Positions 15,529 through 24,327 of a DNA stretch of 41,560 nt are shown piece by piece. The position numbers were made by a program, and so were the translations under genes. The notes below the pieces were generated by a model, which did not search any database, was not told where the DNA came from, and was given only the letters and a program-made list of their open reading frames with translations. This DNA comes from DATGMB01 sp035293845 (GTDB taxonomy: Bacteria > Acidobacteriota > Terriglobia > Bryobacterales > Bryobacteraceae). Positions within the stretch are counted from its first letter, which is position 1, and every line of letters begins with the position of its first letter. The stretch is from positions 1 to 41,560 of the forward strand of contig DATGMB010000140.1 in the NCBI GenBank assembly GCA_035293845.1. Reading direction: 5' to 3'.

Positions 15529-16470
15529 TCAGCGCGGCGTCAGCAGCACTTTCAGCACTCCCGGTTCAGCAGCCCGCGCGAAGGCCTCTGGCGCGGCCGC
15601 GAGCGGATAACGCGCCGAGATCAGCCGCTCCGCCGGTATGCAACCGGCCGCCAGCAGCGGCAGGGCGGCTTCGAAGCGCCCGCAGCGCGAGCCGACCAGC
15701 GTGAGCTCATTGACGATGATCGGCGCCGTGTCCACCGGCACAGCGCCATGCAGCGTCGATTTCAGGATCACCGTGGCGCGCGGGCGGGCGGCCGCCGCAG
15801 CAGCGCGAAGGCCATCGGGATGCCCAGTGGCGTCGACGACGAAATCGTAAGCCGCGGCGGGCGGCGCTTCGGTGAAGATCTCGCCGCCGGAAATCGCGAG
15901 CTTTTCCGGGTGTTTGCCGTAGTGATGCACGGCACGGCCCGCTGCGCGCAGCGCAAACGCGATGAGCAGGCCGAGCTTGCCATCGCCGAGCACCGCAACC
16001 GGCGCGCCCGCCGGAATGTCGACCTGGTCCAGAATCTCGCAGGCGGCAGCGAGCGGCTCAGTGAAAAGGGCCGCCTCGGTGGAGAGGGCGTCCGGCACGA
16101 CATGGAGGTTGGCTTCCGGGAGGGTCAGGTACTCGGCGAAGGCGCCCGGATGCTGCACGATGCCGAGCACCGTACGGGTGGGACAATGGCGGCCCAGGCC
16201 GCGCCGGCACCACTCGCAGCGGCCGCAGGCGAGGTTGATCTCGCCGACCACGCGTTTGCCGACCAGCTCCGGTCTGTCCGCTTCCACGACTTCGGCGACG
16301 AACTCGTGGCCCGGTGTGCCGCGGAAACCGTAGTAGCCGCGCTCGAGTTCGAGATCGGTGTTGCAGATTCCGGCGGCGATCAGGCGCAGGAGAGCGAAGC
16401 CGCGCGGGCGCGGCGGAACCGGCGTCTCACGCACCTCGACGCGGCCGGACTCCAGGTGAACGGCGATCAT
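15529..16470 (-). CDS. Zinc-dependent medium-chain alcohol dehydrogenase
   Basis: A 313-residue MDR enzyme. The catalytic zinc ligands are C36 ('GICNTDLELERG') and H55-E56 ('GTPGHEF'). The structural zinc site is C82, C85, C88 and C96 ('CGRCEWCRRGLGRHC'). The Rossmann motif is 'VAVLGDGKLGLLIAFALRA'. It oxidises or reduces an unidentified alcohol/polyol with NAD(P). I chose ATG 16470 rather than ATG 16491 because a TATTAT -10 element sits exactly 6 nt upstream and the protein then begins with the typical first strand. It is divergent from thrC with only 19 bp between start codons. Confidence 0.92.
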   Translation of the reverse strand: MIAVHLESGRVEVRETPVPPRPRGFALLRLIAAGICNTDLELERGYYGFRGTPGHEFVAEVVEADRPELVGKRVVGEINLACGRCEWCRRGLGRHCPTRTVLGIVQHPGAFAEYLTLPEANLHVVPDALSTEAALFTEPLAAACEILDQVDIPAGAPVAVLGDGKLGLLIAFALRAAGRAVHHYGKHPEKLAISGGEIFTEAPPAAAYDFVVDATGHPDGLRAAAAAARPRATVILKSTLHGAVPVDTAPIIVNELTLVGSRCGRFEAALPLLAAGCIPAERLISARYPLAAAPEAFARAAEPGVLKVLLTPR

Positions 16471-16475
16471 CCCCT

Positions 16476-16482
16476 TATAATA
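16476..16482. promoter_or_regulatory. Symmetric bidirectional -10 element
   Basis: TATAAT on the plus strand (16476-16481, 8 nt before the thrC ATG) overlaps TATTAT on the minus strand (16482-16477, 6 nt before the dehydrogenase ATG 16470). One AT-rich heptamer seems to drive both divergent leaderless genes. Confidence 0.6.
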
Positions 16483-16489
16483 GGGCTTC

Positions 16490-17833
16490 ATGACAGCGGA
16501 GCTCGTGTGTTTCGAGCCGCGATGCCGGGCGCGGTTCGCGGTGACGGAAGTGGTCTACAATTGCCCGCGCTGCGGCGGGCTGATCGAAGCGGCGTACCCG
16601 GCCCGCGACGCCTCGGGCTGGAAAGCGCTGTGGCGGGAGCGGCGGACCTCCAACGCGCCGCTCGACCAGAGCGGCGTCTGGCGTTACCGCGAGTTCCTGC
16701 CATTCGTCGACGATTACCGCCATATCGTAACGCTGCGGGAAGGCGCGACGCCCCTGCTCGATGCGCCGCGAGCGGCCGCCTACGGCGGGCTCAACCGGCT
16801 GACGTTCAAACACCAGGGCTTCAACCCCACAGGGTCGTTCAAAGACAACGGCATGACCTGCGGCGTGACCCAGGCGCGGCGGCTTGGAATGACGCGGGTG
16901 GCATGCGTCTCGACCGGAAATACGTCGGCTTCCATGGCGGCCTACGCCAGCGCCGGCGGCCTGGAGCCGATTATCTTTCTGCCGCACGGCAACATTTCGT
17001 TCGGCAAGCTGGCGCAGGCGCTGGAGTATGGCGCGCGCACGCTGCAGGTGGACGCCAATTTCGACCAGATCCTCGCGCTGGTGCGGCAACTGGCCGGGCG
17101 GCTCGGCATCTACCTGCTGAATTCCATCAACCCGTTCCGCATCGAAGGGCAGAAAACCATCATGGTGGAGATGATGGATCAGCGCGACTGGCGCGTGCCG
17201 GATTGGGTGGTGCTGCCCGGAGGGAACCTCGGAAATGCCTCGGCGTTCGGCAAGGCGCTGCGGGAGATGCTCGAGTTGGGGCTGATCGACCGGCTGCCGC
17301 GGCTGGCGGTCGTGCAGGCCGAGGGGGCGTCGCCGTTCTACGAACTCGCGCGGGCCGCCGCGGCGGGCGACGGCGAGGCGACGCTGCGGCCGGTTGCGCA
17401 ACCGGAAACGCTCGCGACGGCGATCAAAATCGGTGATCCGGTCTCCTGGCCGAAAGCGCTGCACGAAATTGCCGCCACACGCGGCGTGGTGGAGAAGGTG
17501 TCGGAGCAGGAGATCGCGGACGCGAAAGCCGTCATCGGGCGCTGCGGGATCGGCTGCGAACCCGCCTCGGCAGCCACGCTGGCGGGCATCCGCAAGTTGA
17601 CCGCTGCCGGCACGATCCCCGCGGACGCCGATGTCGTGGCGGTACTTACCGGGAATGTCCTTAAGGACCCGGACTATATTCACCGGTACCACACAGGAAC
17701 GTTGGAGAGTCCGATTTTGGGACCGATCCAGCCGAACTGGGGAAATCCACCCCGGCAGGTTGGCTGCGATGTTGCTGAAATTGAAACAGTTTTGTCAAAA
17801 GAACCCGATCCGTACCCCAAAGTATGGGTATAG
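16490..17833 (+). CDS. thrC: Threonine synthase
   Basis: A PLP enzyme converting O-phosphohomoserine to threonine; cytoplasmic. The 447-residue protein has an N-terminal zinc-ribbon-like segment (C7, C12, C25, C28) often seen in archaeal/bacterial ThrC of this subgroup. The PLP fold follows, with lysine K118 in 'NPTGSFKDNGM', the phosphate-binding loop region 'STGNTSASMAAYASAGG', and 'VLPGGNLGNASAFGKAL'. It starts at ATG 16490. There is no Shine-Dalgarno; the -10 box ends 8 nt upstream. Base composition turns AT-rich just before the stop. Confidence 0.95.
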   Translation: MTAELVCFEPRCRARFAVTEVVYNCPRCGGLIEAAYPARDASGWKALWRERRTSNAPLDQSGVWRYREFLPFVDDYRHIVTLREGATPLLDAPRAAAYGGLNRLTFKHQGFNPTGSFKDNGMTCGVTQARRLGMTRVACVSTGNTSASMAAYASAGGLEPIIFLPHGNISFGKLAQALEYGARTLQVDANFDQILALVRQLAGRLGIYLLNSINPFRIEGQKTIMVEMMDQRDWRVPDWVVLPGGNLGNASAFGKALREMLELGLIDRLPRLAVVQAEGASPFYELARAAAAGDGEATLRPVAQPETLATAIKIGDPVSWPKALHEIAATRGVVEKVSEQEIADAKAVIGRCGIGCEPASAATLAGIRKLTAAGTIPADADVVAVLTGNVLKDPDYIHRYHTGTLESPILGPIQPNWGNPPRQVGCDVAEIETVLSKEPDPYPKVWV

Positions 17834-17878
17834 TACCTTACCTGCGAAAAATGTTAGGGTAAAGTACCGATTCACCCC
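17834..17878 (+). other. Imperfect hairpin downstream of thrC
   Basis: GTACCTTACCT (17833-17843) can pair, with a G-U and a bulge, with AGGGTAAAGTAC (17856-17867) around an A-rich loop. There is no T-run. GGGTA/TACCC motifs recur here (17813, 17826, 17857, 17899). Confidence 0.35.
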
Positions 17879-17907
17879 TTGTATTTACTTAGACGTTTGG
17901 GTACACA
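17879..17907 (+). promoter_or_regulatory. Promoter of the 59-residue gene, leaderless-type
   Basis: TTGTAT (17879-17884), a 17-bp spacer, then TACACA (17902-17907), 6 nt before ATG 17914. GTACA-CA-TGTAC (17901-17912) forms an inverted repeat over the -10, a possible operator. Confidence 0.5.
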
Positions 17908-17913
17908 TGTACT

Positions 17914-18093
17914 ATGCCTGCCGTTAAGAGTAGTAAGCTCGTGATGCTCCGCGTTTCCGGCGATTACCGGAAGGAGTTGCAGCTTCTGTACGCGCGGAAA
18001 TCGGCGGTCGACCGGCTGATCCGCTCGCTTGAGCAGTATCGGGTTCAGGCGCAGCGGGCAACGGCTCTGGAGCGCCGGCGCAAATCGGCCTGA
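17914..18093 (+). CDS. Small basic hypothetical protein, 59 residues
   Basis: Not recognised. Translation begins 'MPAVKSSKLVMLRVSGDYRK' and ends 'ATALERRRKSA'. After a short N-terminal beta-like stretch ('LVMLRVSGDY') the rest is predicted helical, Arg/Lys-rich and amphipathic ('LQLLYARKSAVDRLIRSLEQ'), so nucleic-acid binding or a ribbon-helix-helix-like fold is possible. A plausible promoter and 6-nt -10/start spacing support expression. It ends 10 bp before the convergent TlpA-like gene. Confidence 0.6.
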   Translation: MPAVKSSKLVMLRVSGDYRKELQLLYARKSAVDRLIRSLEQYRVQAQRATALERRRKSA

Positions 18094-18103
18094 GCGCCGC
18101 GCG

Positions 18104-18994
18104 TCAGTGCGCGATCACTTTCTCGATTTGCGCGGCAAGCTCGGCTTGCGTAGCGGCGCCGGGATGGTAGTAGCGGACGATTCCGGAGCGGTCGAGCAGG
18201 ACGAGCGTCGGCGTGGTGCTGGCGCCGTAGGCCAGAAAGGCCGGGGCGCTGATGGGGACGGACATTCCTGCGAGCATTCCGTAATACTGCTTGCGAATCC
18301 GATCGATGTACTGCGTTTCGGCGGCGGGCGACGCGTCTTCCCCTCCGGCGGCGTAACCGTAGAGACGCGTGGGGCCTTCGAGGACGAGGCCGCGCGGCCC
18401 GTAGGTCTTCATCAATGATGCCAGAATCGGCGCTTCCGCCTTGCAGTCGCCGCACCAGTGCGCCCAAAAAAAGAGCAGCACCGGATGACCACGGTACGCA
18501 GCCAAAGGCTGCCCCTGCGGCCCCAAATACGCCGACGCCGGGATGGGCGGAGCGGGCTTGCCTTCCAGGTTGAGAAGGTTGATGTTCTTGCGGATGCGCT
18601 CGCCAATCGACGTGTTGCCGTAAAGCGCGAGCTGCTGGCGCAGAAAGGCGACGGCCTCGGAACGCTCGCCGCGGGCGGCCAGCACCTGGGCGTGGACTTC
18701 GATCGAGGCGCCGAGCGCGGTGGGCAGCCAGGGGTCCGCATCGAGCTTGCGGCTGCGCAGAAGATCGAGCGAGAGCTTGCGGGTTTCGGCGGCGAACTGG
18801 TCGGCGCGGTCGAGTTCGCTGGCATCGAGCGCGCCGCGGGCAAGCCACGAGTACGATGCGGCAACTTCGGGCGTCCCCCCGGCGCCCTGCTGGAACTGCC
18901 GCACGGCCTGCTCGGCCGCAGCCAGGTTGTGCTGCGCGATGAGCGTGCGCACGTCGTTCACGAGGGAGAAGAAAAAGAGGAGCGCGAGCACCAT
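18104..18994 (-). CDS. TlpA-like thioredoxin-fold protein with TPR-like N-terminus
   Basis: A 296-residue exported or membrane-anchored protein. The N-terminal hydrophobic segment 'MVLALLFFFSLV' is followed by helical repeats (about residues 20-140, TPR-like). A thioredoxin/TlpA domain follows with active site C181-G-D-C184 in 'FFWAHWCGDCKAEAPIL' and the cis-Pro loop 'ASTTPTLVLLDRSGIV'. It is likely a periplasmic thiol-disulfide reductase. I chose ATG 18994, where the hydrophobic signal starts and a TAAAAT hexamer lies 7 nt upstream; an ATG at 19027 would add a basic leader. Confidence 0.9.
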   Translation of the reverse strand: MVLALLFFFSLVNDVRTLIAQHNLAAAEQAVRQFQQGAGGTPEVAASYSWLARGALDASELDRADQFAAETRKLSLDLLRSRKLDADPWLPTALGASIEVHAQVLAARGERSEAVAFLRQQLALYGNTSIGERIRKNINLLNLEGKPAPPIPASAYLGPQGQPLAAYRGHPVLLFFWAHWCGDCKAEAPILASLMKTYGPRGLVLEGPTRLYGYAAGGEDASPAAETQYIDRIRKQYYGMLAGMSVPISAPAFLAYGASTTPTLVLLDRSGIVRYYHPGAATQAELAAQIEKVIAH

Positions 18995-19141
18995 CGATTC
19001 TATTTTAGGACGCCGCGGCCGGGCCAAACCCCACCGCGAACCCCGCCGCCCGGGCCAGGGCGAGCCTGCGTCGCGGCTGGCGCAAGTGGCCGCCTGAAAA
19101 TCGACCGGCGGGCCAGGCGCGGCGTTACCGCAAGCATCTGC

Positions 19142-20683
19142 TCAGCGTCGCACTTGCGCCACCGCCTCCGCGCCGCGGCGCGCGATTTCCGCCGCGCGCT
19201 CGCAGCTGTCCGCGCAGGCGTAGATGCGGAACTCGTCGGCGTTGCCGGACGGGCGTAAATGCAGAACGTCGCCGGATTCGAAAGCGATACGGAGGCCGTC
19301 GGTGCGGTCCGTGGACGCGATTCGGCCGAACAGCGGCTCGAAGCCTTCCGGCGGATATTCGGACACCAGACGCAAACCGGCGGCGCGCGGGAAATTGCGG
19401 ATCAGCGTAGAGGACGTGTAGCGCGCTGGCAGCTCGGCGAAGAGCTCGGGCAGCGTGAGTCCTCGCTCGCGGGCCGCGTGGAGGACGGCGAGAATCGGCA
19501 GCACGGCATCGCGCGTAGGCAGCGCAGCGAGCCTGCGGCCGCAGCGCGCGACATCCGAGCCGAGCAGAAAGCCGCCGTTGGCCTCCCAGCCGCAAACGGC
19601 GCGCCGGCCGCGGGATCGCGCGGCTTCCATGCCGGCAATCACGTACGGGGAGCCGATCCGCGTTTTCGGCTCCAGCACCGGGGCGAGAGCGCTGCGGTCG
19701 ATCGCGTCGTTGCAGGTGACGGGGACGACGACGGCATCGGCGGCGAGGTACCGCGCGGTGATCATGCCGACAATATCTCCGGGAAAGAAGCGGAGCGTGC
19801 CGGAGGAATCGAAGGCGAGGATCAACGGGCGGTCGCTATCGCCATCGGTGGAGACGACGGCGTCGAGGGGAGCGTGGGGGGCGGCGGCCTGCGCAATCGC
19901 CGCGAGCGTCGCATCGTCGATCGCTTCGGTGTCGATGGGGATGAATGTCTCGCTGCGTCCGGCGGGGATTACTTCCGCGCCGAGGGATTCGAGAATGCGG
20001 CACAGAAGATCGCGCCCCACGGCCGAGTGCTGGTAGACCAGCACGCGCATGCCGCGCAGCCCTGCGGCGGGAAAGAATTCGGTGTAGCGGCTGATATATT
20101 GCGCGGCGGCATCGGCCACGGGAGGCGGAAGCTCGGCATGGCCCGGCTTGAGCATACCGCGCGAGTCGAACTTCGATTCGGCGGCGGCCTGCGCGTACAG
20201 GCGCTCGCGGACAGCCGCGACCCTGGCGCCGATCGCCTGCTCGTGCTGCTTCAGCAGCTCGCCCGCGGAGGTGTTGAGTTTATAGCCGTTCCAATCGAAG
20301 GGGATGTGGCTGCCGGTCACCATGATGCTGCCTTTGCCGCGCGACCACGCGTACCGCGCGAGGGCGGGAGTTGGGATGGCGCCGAAATGGACGGGGCGCA
20401 TGCCGGCATCGCGAACGGCTTCGGCAACGGCCTGGCAGATCCCGCCGCGCCCTTCGACCAGCGCCGTGGAGGTGGGGCGGAGATCGTGGGCGAGATAAAA
20501 CTCGTCGCCGCGGACGATGCCGCCCGAGGAGGCTGGCAGGGACTGAAGGTATTCGAGCTCGCCGGTTACGTTGATGTAAATCTCGAGCTGCGAAAGAGAG
20601 GCCACCGTGCCGCGGCGGCCGCTGGTGCCGAATTTCAGTTCGATCGGCTCATCGATCAAAGTGGAACGAAGCGTAGAAACCAC
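19142..20683 (-). CDS. Phosphohexomutase (phosphomannomutase/phosphoglucomutase family)
   Basis: A 513-residue alpha-D-phosphohexomutase. 'FGTSGRRG' at the start is the substrate loop. The catalytic serine S125 lies in 'VTGSHIPFDWNGYK' (usual form TASHNP, so a variant). The metal loop 'DGDSD' is at 280-284. The sugar-recognition loop is 'GWEANGG' (usual GEEMSG/GEENGG) and the phosphate-binding loop 'RPSGNADEFRIY'. It interconverts hexose-1- and 6-phosphates for polysaccharide synthesis; which sugar is not certain. The start is GTG 20683; a TATAAA 2 nt upstream suggests that the TTG at 20659 could be used instead. Confidence 0.92.
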   Translation of the reverse strand: MVSTLRSTLIDEPIELKFGTSGRRGTVASLSQLEIYINVTGELEYLQSLPASSGGIVRGDEFYLAHDLRPTSTALVEGRGGICQAVAEAVRDAGMRPVHFGAIPTPALARYAWSRGKGSIMVTGSHIPFDWNGYKLNTSAGELLKQHEQAIGARVAAVRERLYAQAAAESKFDSRGMLKPGHAELPPPVADAAAQYISRYTEFFPAAGLRGMRVLVYQHSAVGRDLLCRILESLGAEVIPAGRSETFIPIDTEAIDDATLAAIAQAAAPHAPLDAVVSTDGDSDRPLILAFDSSGTLRFFPGDIVGMITARYLAADAVVVPVTCNDAIDRSALAPVLEPKTRIGSPYVIAGMEAARSRGRRAVCGWEANGGFLLGSDVARCGRRLAALPTRDAVLPILAVLHAARERGLTLPELFAELPARYTSSTLIRNFPRAAGLRLVSEYPPEGFEPLFGRIASTDRTDGLRIAFESGDVLHLRPSGNADEFRIYACADSCERAAEIARRGAEAVAQVRR

Positions 20684-20859
20684 GATTTATAACTTAGCAG
20701 GGATCGCGGACACACCATGCAGCACGCCGCAGTGGGAAGCACAATGTTGACGTGCGGTTAACGGCAGGTTCGCCTCGTTCTCCAGGAAACGCCCGATTCG
20801 GCGCTGTGCTTCCGCGTGGTCCAATTCAAATGCGCCACTCCACAATGGGGGAAAGAAAT

Positions 20860-21564
20860 ATGGGCAGGCTTGATGCATTGAATTATCTACCCAGCACGCG
20901 GATCGTCGAGTATCCGCGGCGCTGCGCCATATACGAGCCGGCTCGCCCGGCCTCCCGGTTATACCTGTTGCTCGCGGGACGGGTGAAGGTGTTCTGCACC
21001 GCGGACAACGGATCGCAGACCCTCCTTCGCGTCGCGGGCCCGGAGGAGTTTCTAGGCGAAAGCTCGCTGGTGCCCTCGCCGGGCGCGCTGCGGGAGAGCG
21101 CCGTGGTGGTGGATTCGGCCCAGGCGATGGCCTGGACGCCGGAAGAGGTCGAAGAGCGGATCGAGCGCGTTCCCAAGCTGGCGCTGGCGCTGGCCGAATA
21201 CTTCGGCCGGAACAACGGCGTGCTCAGCGAACGCATCACCACGATCGCGAATTATAAAACCGGTCCGCGGGTGGTGCTGGCGCTGATCCAGATCAGCCGG
21301 TCGGTGGGAGTGCCCACGCCGGGAGGAGCGCTGCGGATCACCGGGCTGACCCACCAGGCGATCGCGGACTATGTGGGGACCTCGCGCGAGATCGTGACCT
21401 CGGAAATGAACCGGCTGCGGCGGCTCGGATACCTGAGCTATTCGCGGCTGTACACGGACGTGTTTGCCGACGCCCTCGCGGAGTGGATGCGCCAGCAGGG
21501 GACCAGCGCGCACGCGGCGGCGGCCGAAGGTCACGGAGCGGATACGCTGCACGCGGCAGGATAA
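20860..21564 (+). CDS. Crp/Fnr-family transcriptional regulator
   Basis: A 234-residue regulator. The cNMP-binding-like domain is about residues 15-120 ('LYLLLAGRVKVFCTADNGSQ', 'EEFLGESSLV'). The C-terminal winged helix has the recognition region 'LTHQAIADYVGTSREIVTSE'. It has only C22 and C46, so it is not an FNR-type iron-sulfur sensor, and the cAMP pocket looks imperfect. It starts at ATG 20860 behind GGGGGAAAG; further ATGs at 20845 and 20830 are possible. It lies upstream of xfp-ackA and may control them, but I saw no clear palindromic site. Confidence 0.9.
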   Translation: MGRLDALNYLPSTRIVEYPRRCAIYEPARPASRLYLLLAGRVKVFCTADNGSQTLLRVAGPEEFLGESSLVPSPGALRESAVVVDSAQAMAWTPEEVEERIERVPKLALALAEYFGRNNGVLSERITTIANYKTGPRVVLALIQISRSVGVPTPGGALRITGLTHQAIADYVGTSREIVTSEMNRLRRLGYLSYSRLYTDVFADALAEWMRQQGTSAHAAAAEGHGADTLHAAG

Positions 21565-21942
21565 ATGACTTCCGGCGCCTCCGGTATTCCGGCGGCCGCA
21601 TGGCGCAGGGGAGCGGGCCGGATGACCCGCCCCCAGCGCCACGTGGGAGTCGCCATGCGTGCTGCTAAGGAAAGGTGGCACGATGCCGGGGACGCTAGGA
21701 GGAGTGTTTGCTACCGGCTTCGCACCACACTTCCAACCTAACTCCGCGGAGCCGAGGGTGGTGTGCAGGCCGATACGGGCTCGCGCCGTAACGTCCCGGA
21801 AGCGACTCGCGGGAAGTCGGAAGATTCCCGCGCGGATGGCCACCCGGCGCGCCAGCGGGCCGCCGGCGCAATTGCGCGGCGGCGCACAGGATGCCGCGCA
21901 GCGCTGCATCCGGCTGTAACACTCGGGGCATACCATTGACGT
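21565..21942. other. Intergenic region between Crp/Fnr gene and xfp
   Basis: 378 bp without a convincing gene. A frame at 21683-21919 (78 codons, preceded by AAGGAAAGG) codes for an Arg/Ala-rich sequence with no recognisable fold. I could not identify an RNA. The xfp -10 box is at its end. Confidence 0.5.
21931..21936 (+). promoter_or_regulatory. -10-like element of xfp, leaderless-type
   Basis: TACCAT lies exactly 6 nt before the xfp ATG (21943). No Shine-Dalgarno. Confidence 0.5.
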
Positions 21943-24327
21943 ATGACGACGCTGGCTGACGTTACGGCGCATCCTCTCGCCGAAGAGGAGCTCGAGACGA
22001 TCGACGCCTGGTGGCGGGCGGCCAACTATCTGTCGGTCGGGCAGATCTACCTGTACGACAATCCGCTGCTCAAAGAGCCGCTGCGGATCGAACACATCAA
22101 GCCGCGGCTGCTGGGACACTGGGGCACCACGCCCGGCCTCAACTTCCTTTATGCGCATTGCAACCGCGCGATCCGCAAATACGATCTGGACATGATCTAC
22201 ATGGCCGGACCGGGGCACGGCGGGCCGGGCCTGGTGGCGAGCACGTGGCTCGAAGGCACTTATAGCGAGCTCTATCCCGGCGTGCCCCAGAACGAAGCCG
22301 GAATGCAGCGCCTGTTCAAACAGTTCTCCTTTCCGGGCGGCATCCCCAGCCACGCCGCGCCGGAAACGCCGGGCTCGATCCACGAGGGCGGAGAGCTGGG
22401 CTACTCGCTGCTGCACGCCTACGGTGCCGTGCTGGACAATCCGGACCTGTGGGTGTGCTGCGTGGTGGGGGACGGCGAAGCCGAAACGGGGCCGCTCGCG
22501 GCGAGCTGGCACTCCAACAAGTTCCTCAACCCGGCGCGCGACGGCGCCGTACTCCCAGTCCTTCACCTGAACGGCTACAAGATCGCCGGCCCGACGGTGC
22601 TCGCGCGCATACCCCACGAAGAGCTGGTGGACCTTCTCGAAGGCTACGGTTACGAGCCCCACTTCGTCGAGGGCGACGATCCGCCGGCGATGCACCAGTT
22701 GATGGCGGCGACGCTCGACCGCGTGATCGAACGCATCCGCGAGATCCAGCGCGATGCCCGCGAGCACGGCTTCGATGGGCGGAGGCCGTGGCCGATGATC
22801 GTCCTCCGCAGCCCGAAGGGTTGGACGGGGCCGAAAGCGGTGGACGGCGTACAGATCGAAGGCACCTGGCGCGCACACCAAGTCCCGCTCGCCCAGCTTG
22901 CCGAGAAGCCGGAGCACATCCGCATTCTGGAAGGCTGGATGAAGAGCTACCGCCCGGAGGAACTCTTCGATAGCGAGGGCGCGCCGGTCGCGAAAATCAC
23001 GGCGCTCGCGCCCGAAGGCGACCGGCGCATGGGCTCCAACCCGCACGCCAACGGCGGGACGCTGCTGAAAGACCTGATCCTGCCCAACTTCTGCGATTAC
23101 GCGGTGGACGTGAGCCGGCCGGGCGCCACGATGGCGGAGGCTACCCGCGTTATGGGGCGGCTGCTGCGCGACGTGATGGCGCTCAACATGTCCGCGCGGA
23201 ATTTCCGCGTGGTCGGACCGGACGAGACCGCCTCCAACCGCCTGGACGCTCTATTCGAGGTGACCAGCCGCGTCTCCACCGAAGCGATCCAACCCAATGA
23301 CGACCACGTCACGCACGACGGCCGCATTATGGAAGTGCTGAGCGAGCACATGTGCCAGGGTTGGCTCGAAGGCTACCTCCTGACCGGCCGCCACGGCTTT
23401 TTCTCCTGCTACGAGGCGTTCATCCACATCATCGATGCGATGTTCAACCAGCACGCCAAATGGTTGAAGACGACGCGCGAGATCCCGTGGCGGCGTCCGA
23501 TCGCATCGCTGAATTACCTGCTGACCTCGCACGTCTGGCGGCAGGATCATAACGGCTTCAGCCACCAGGACCCGGGCTTCATCGATCACGTGGTGAACAA
23601 AAAAGCGGATGTGGTGCGGGTCTATCTGCCGCCGGATGCAAACACCTTGCTTTCCGTGACGGACCACTGCCTCCGCAGCCGGAATTACGTCAACGTGATC
23701 GTGGCCGGTAAGCAGCCGGCACTGCAGTACCTGACGATGCAAGAGGCGGTGCGGCACTGCACAGCAGGGATCGGGATCTGGGGCTGGGCCTCGAACGACC
23801 AGGGCGCGGAGCCGGATGTGGTCATGGGATGCTGCGGCGACGTCCCGACGCTCGAAACGCTGGCGGCTGTCGACCTGCTCCGGCGCAATTTCCCGGACCT
23901 GAAGATCCGCGTCGTAAACGTCGTGGACCTGATGACGCTCGAGCCTTCGACGGAACATCCGCACGGGCTTTCCGATCGCGAGTTCGATTCCCTGTTCACC
24001 ACCGATAAGCCGGTGGTGTTCGCGTTCCACGGTTATCCCTGGCTGATCCACCGGCTCACCTACAGGCGTCACAACCACGACAATTTCCACGTGCGCGGCT
24101 ACAAAGAGGAAGGCACGACTACGACGCCGTTCGACATGACCGTGCTCAACGACCTGGACCGCTTCCACCTGGCGGCCGACGTGGTGGACCGCGTGCCCCG
24201 GCTCACCAATATCGGCGGCCACTTCAAGCAGTGGATCCGGGACAAACTGGTCGAGCACCGCGAATACATCCGGCAGCGCGGCGAGGACATGCCGGAGATT
24301 CGGGACTGGAAATGGCCGGGAGCGTGA
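21943..24327 (+). CDS. xfp: Phosphoketolase (xylulose-5-P / fructose-6-P)
   Basis: A thiamine-diphosphate enzyme splitting xylulose-5-phosphate (and often fructose-6-phosphate) with phosphate to acetyl phosphate plus glyceraldehyde-3-P or erythrose-4-P; cytoplasmic. The 794-residue length is typical. Motifs: 'GHWGTTPGLNFLYAHCNRAI', 'GPGHGGPG', the thiamine-diphosphate motif 'GDGEAETGPLAASWHSNKFL', and 'FSHQDPGFIDHVVNKKADVV'. The stop overlaps the acetate kinase GTG start (GTGA), so acetyl phosphate formation is coupled directly to ATP formation. Confidence 0.97.
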   Translation: MTTLADVTAHPLAEEELETIDAWWRAANYLSVGQIYLYDNPLLKEPLRIEHIKPRLLGHWGTTPGLNFLYAHCNRAIRKYDLDMIYMAGPGHGGPGLVASTWLEGTYSELYPGVPQNEAGMQRLFKQFSFPGGIPSHAAPETPGSIHEGGELGYSLLHAYGAVLDNPDLWVCCVVGDGEAETGPLAASWHSNKFLNPARDGAVLPVLHLNGYKIAGPTVLARIPHEELVDLLEGYGYEPHFVEGDDPPAMHQLMAATLDRVIERIREIQRDAREHGFDGRRPWPMIVLRSPKGWTGPKAVDGVQIEGTWRAHQVPLAQLAEKPEHIRILEGWMKSYRPEELFDSEGAPVAKITALAPEGDRRMGSNPHANGGTLLKDLILPNFCDYAVDVSRPGATMAEATRVMGRLLRDVMALNMSARNFRVVGPDETASNRLDALFEVTSRVSTEAIQPNDDHVTHDGRIMEVLSEHMCQGWLEGYLLTGRHGFFSCYEAFIHIIDAMFNQHAKWLKTTREIPWRRPIASLNYLLTSHVWRQDHNGFSHQDPGFIDHVVNKKADVVRVYLPPDANTLLSVTDHCLRSRNYVNVIVAGKQPALQYLTMQEAVRHCTAGIGIWGWASNDQGAEPDVVMGCCGDVPTLETLAAVDLLRRNFPDLKIRVVNVVDLMTLEPSTEHPHGLSDREFDSLFTTDKPVVFAFHGYPWLIHRLTYRRHNHDNFHVRGYKEEGTTTTPFDMTVLNDLDRFHLAADVVDRVPRLTNIGGHFKQWIRDKLVEHREYIRQRGEDMPEIRDWKWPGA

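Noticed and set aside
15418..17436. 672-codon plus-strand frame across the TIGR03790, dehydrogenase and thrC genes
   Set aside because: Crosses both a start region and opposite-strand genes; no recognisable domain.
21683..21919. 78-codon frame with AAGGAAAGG upstream, before xfp
   Set aside because: Composition is shadow-like and no fold is recognised; kept only as an intergenic note.
21052..23046. 664-codon minus-strand frame opposite the Crp/Fnr gene and xfp
   Set aside because: Shadow of xfp third-position GC bias; no start signals.
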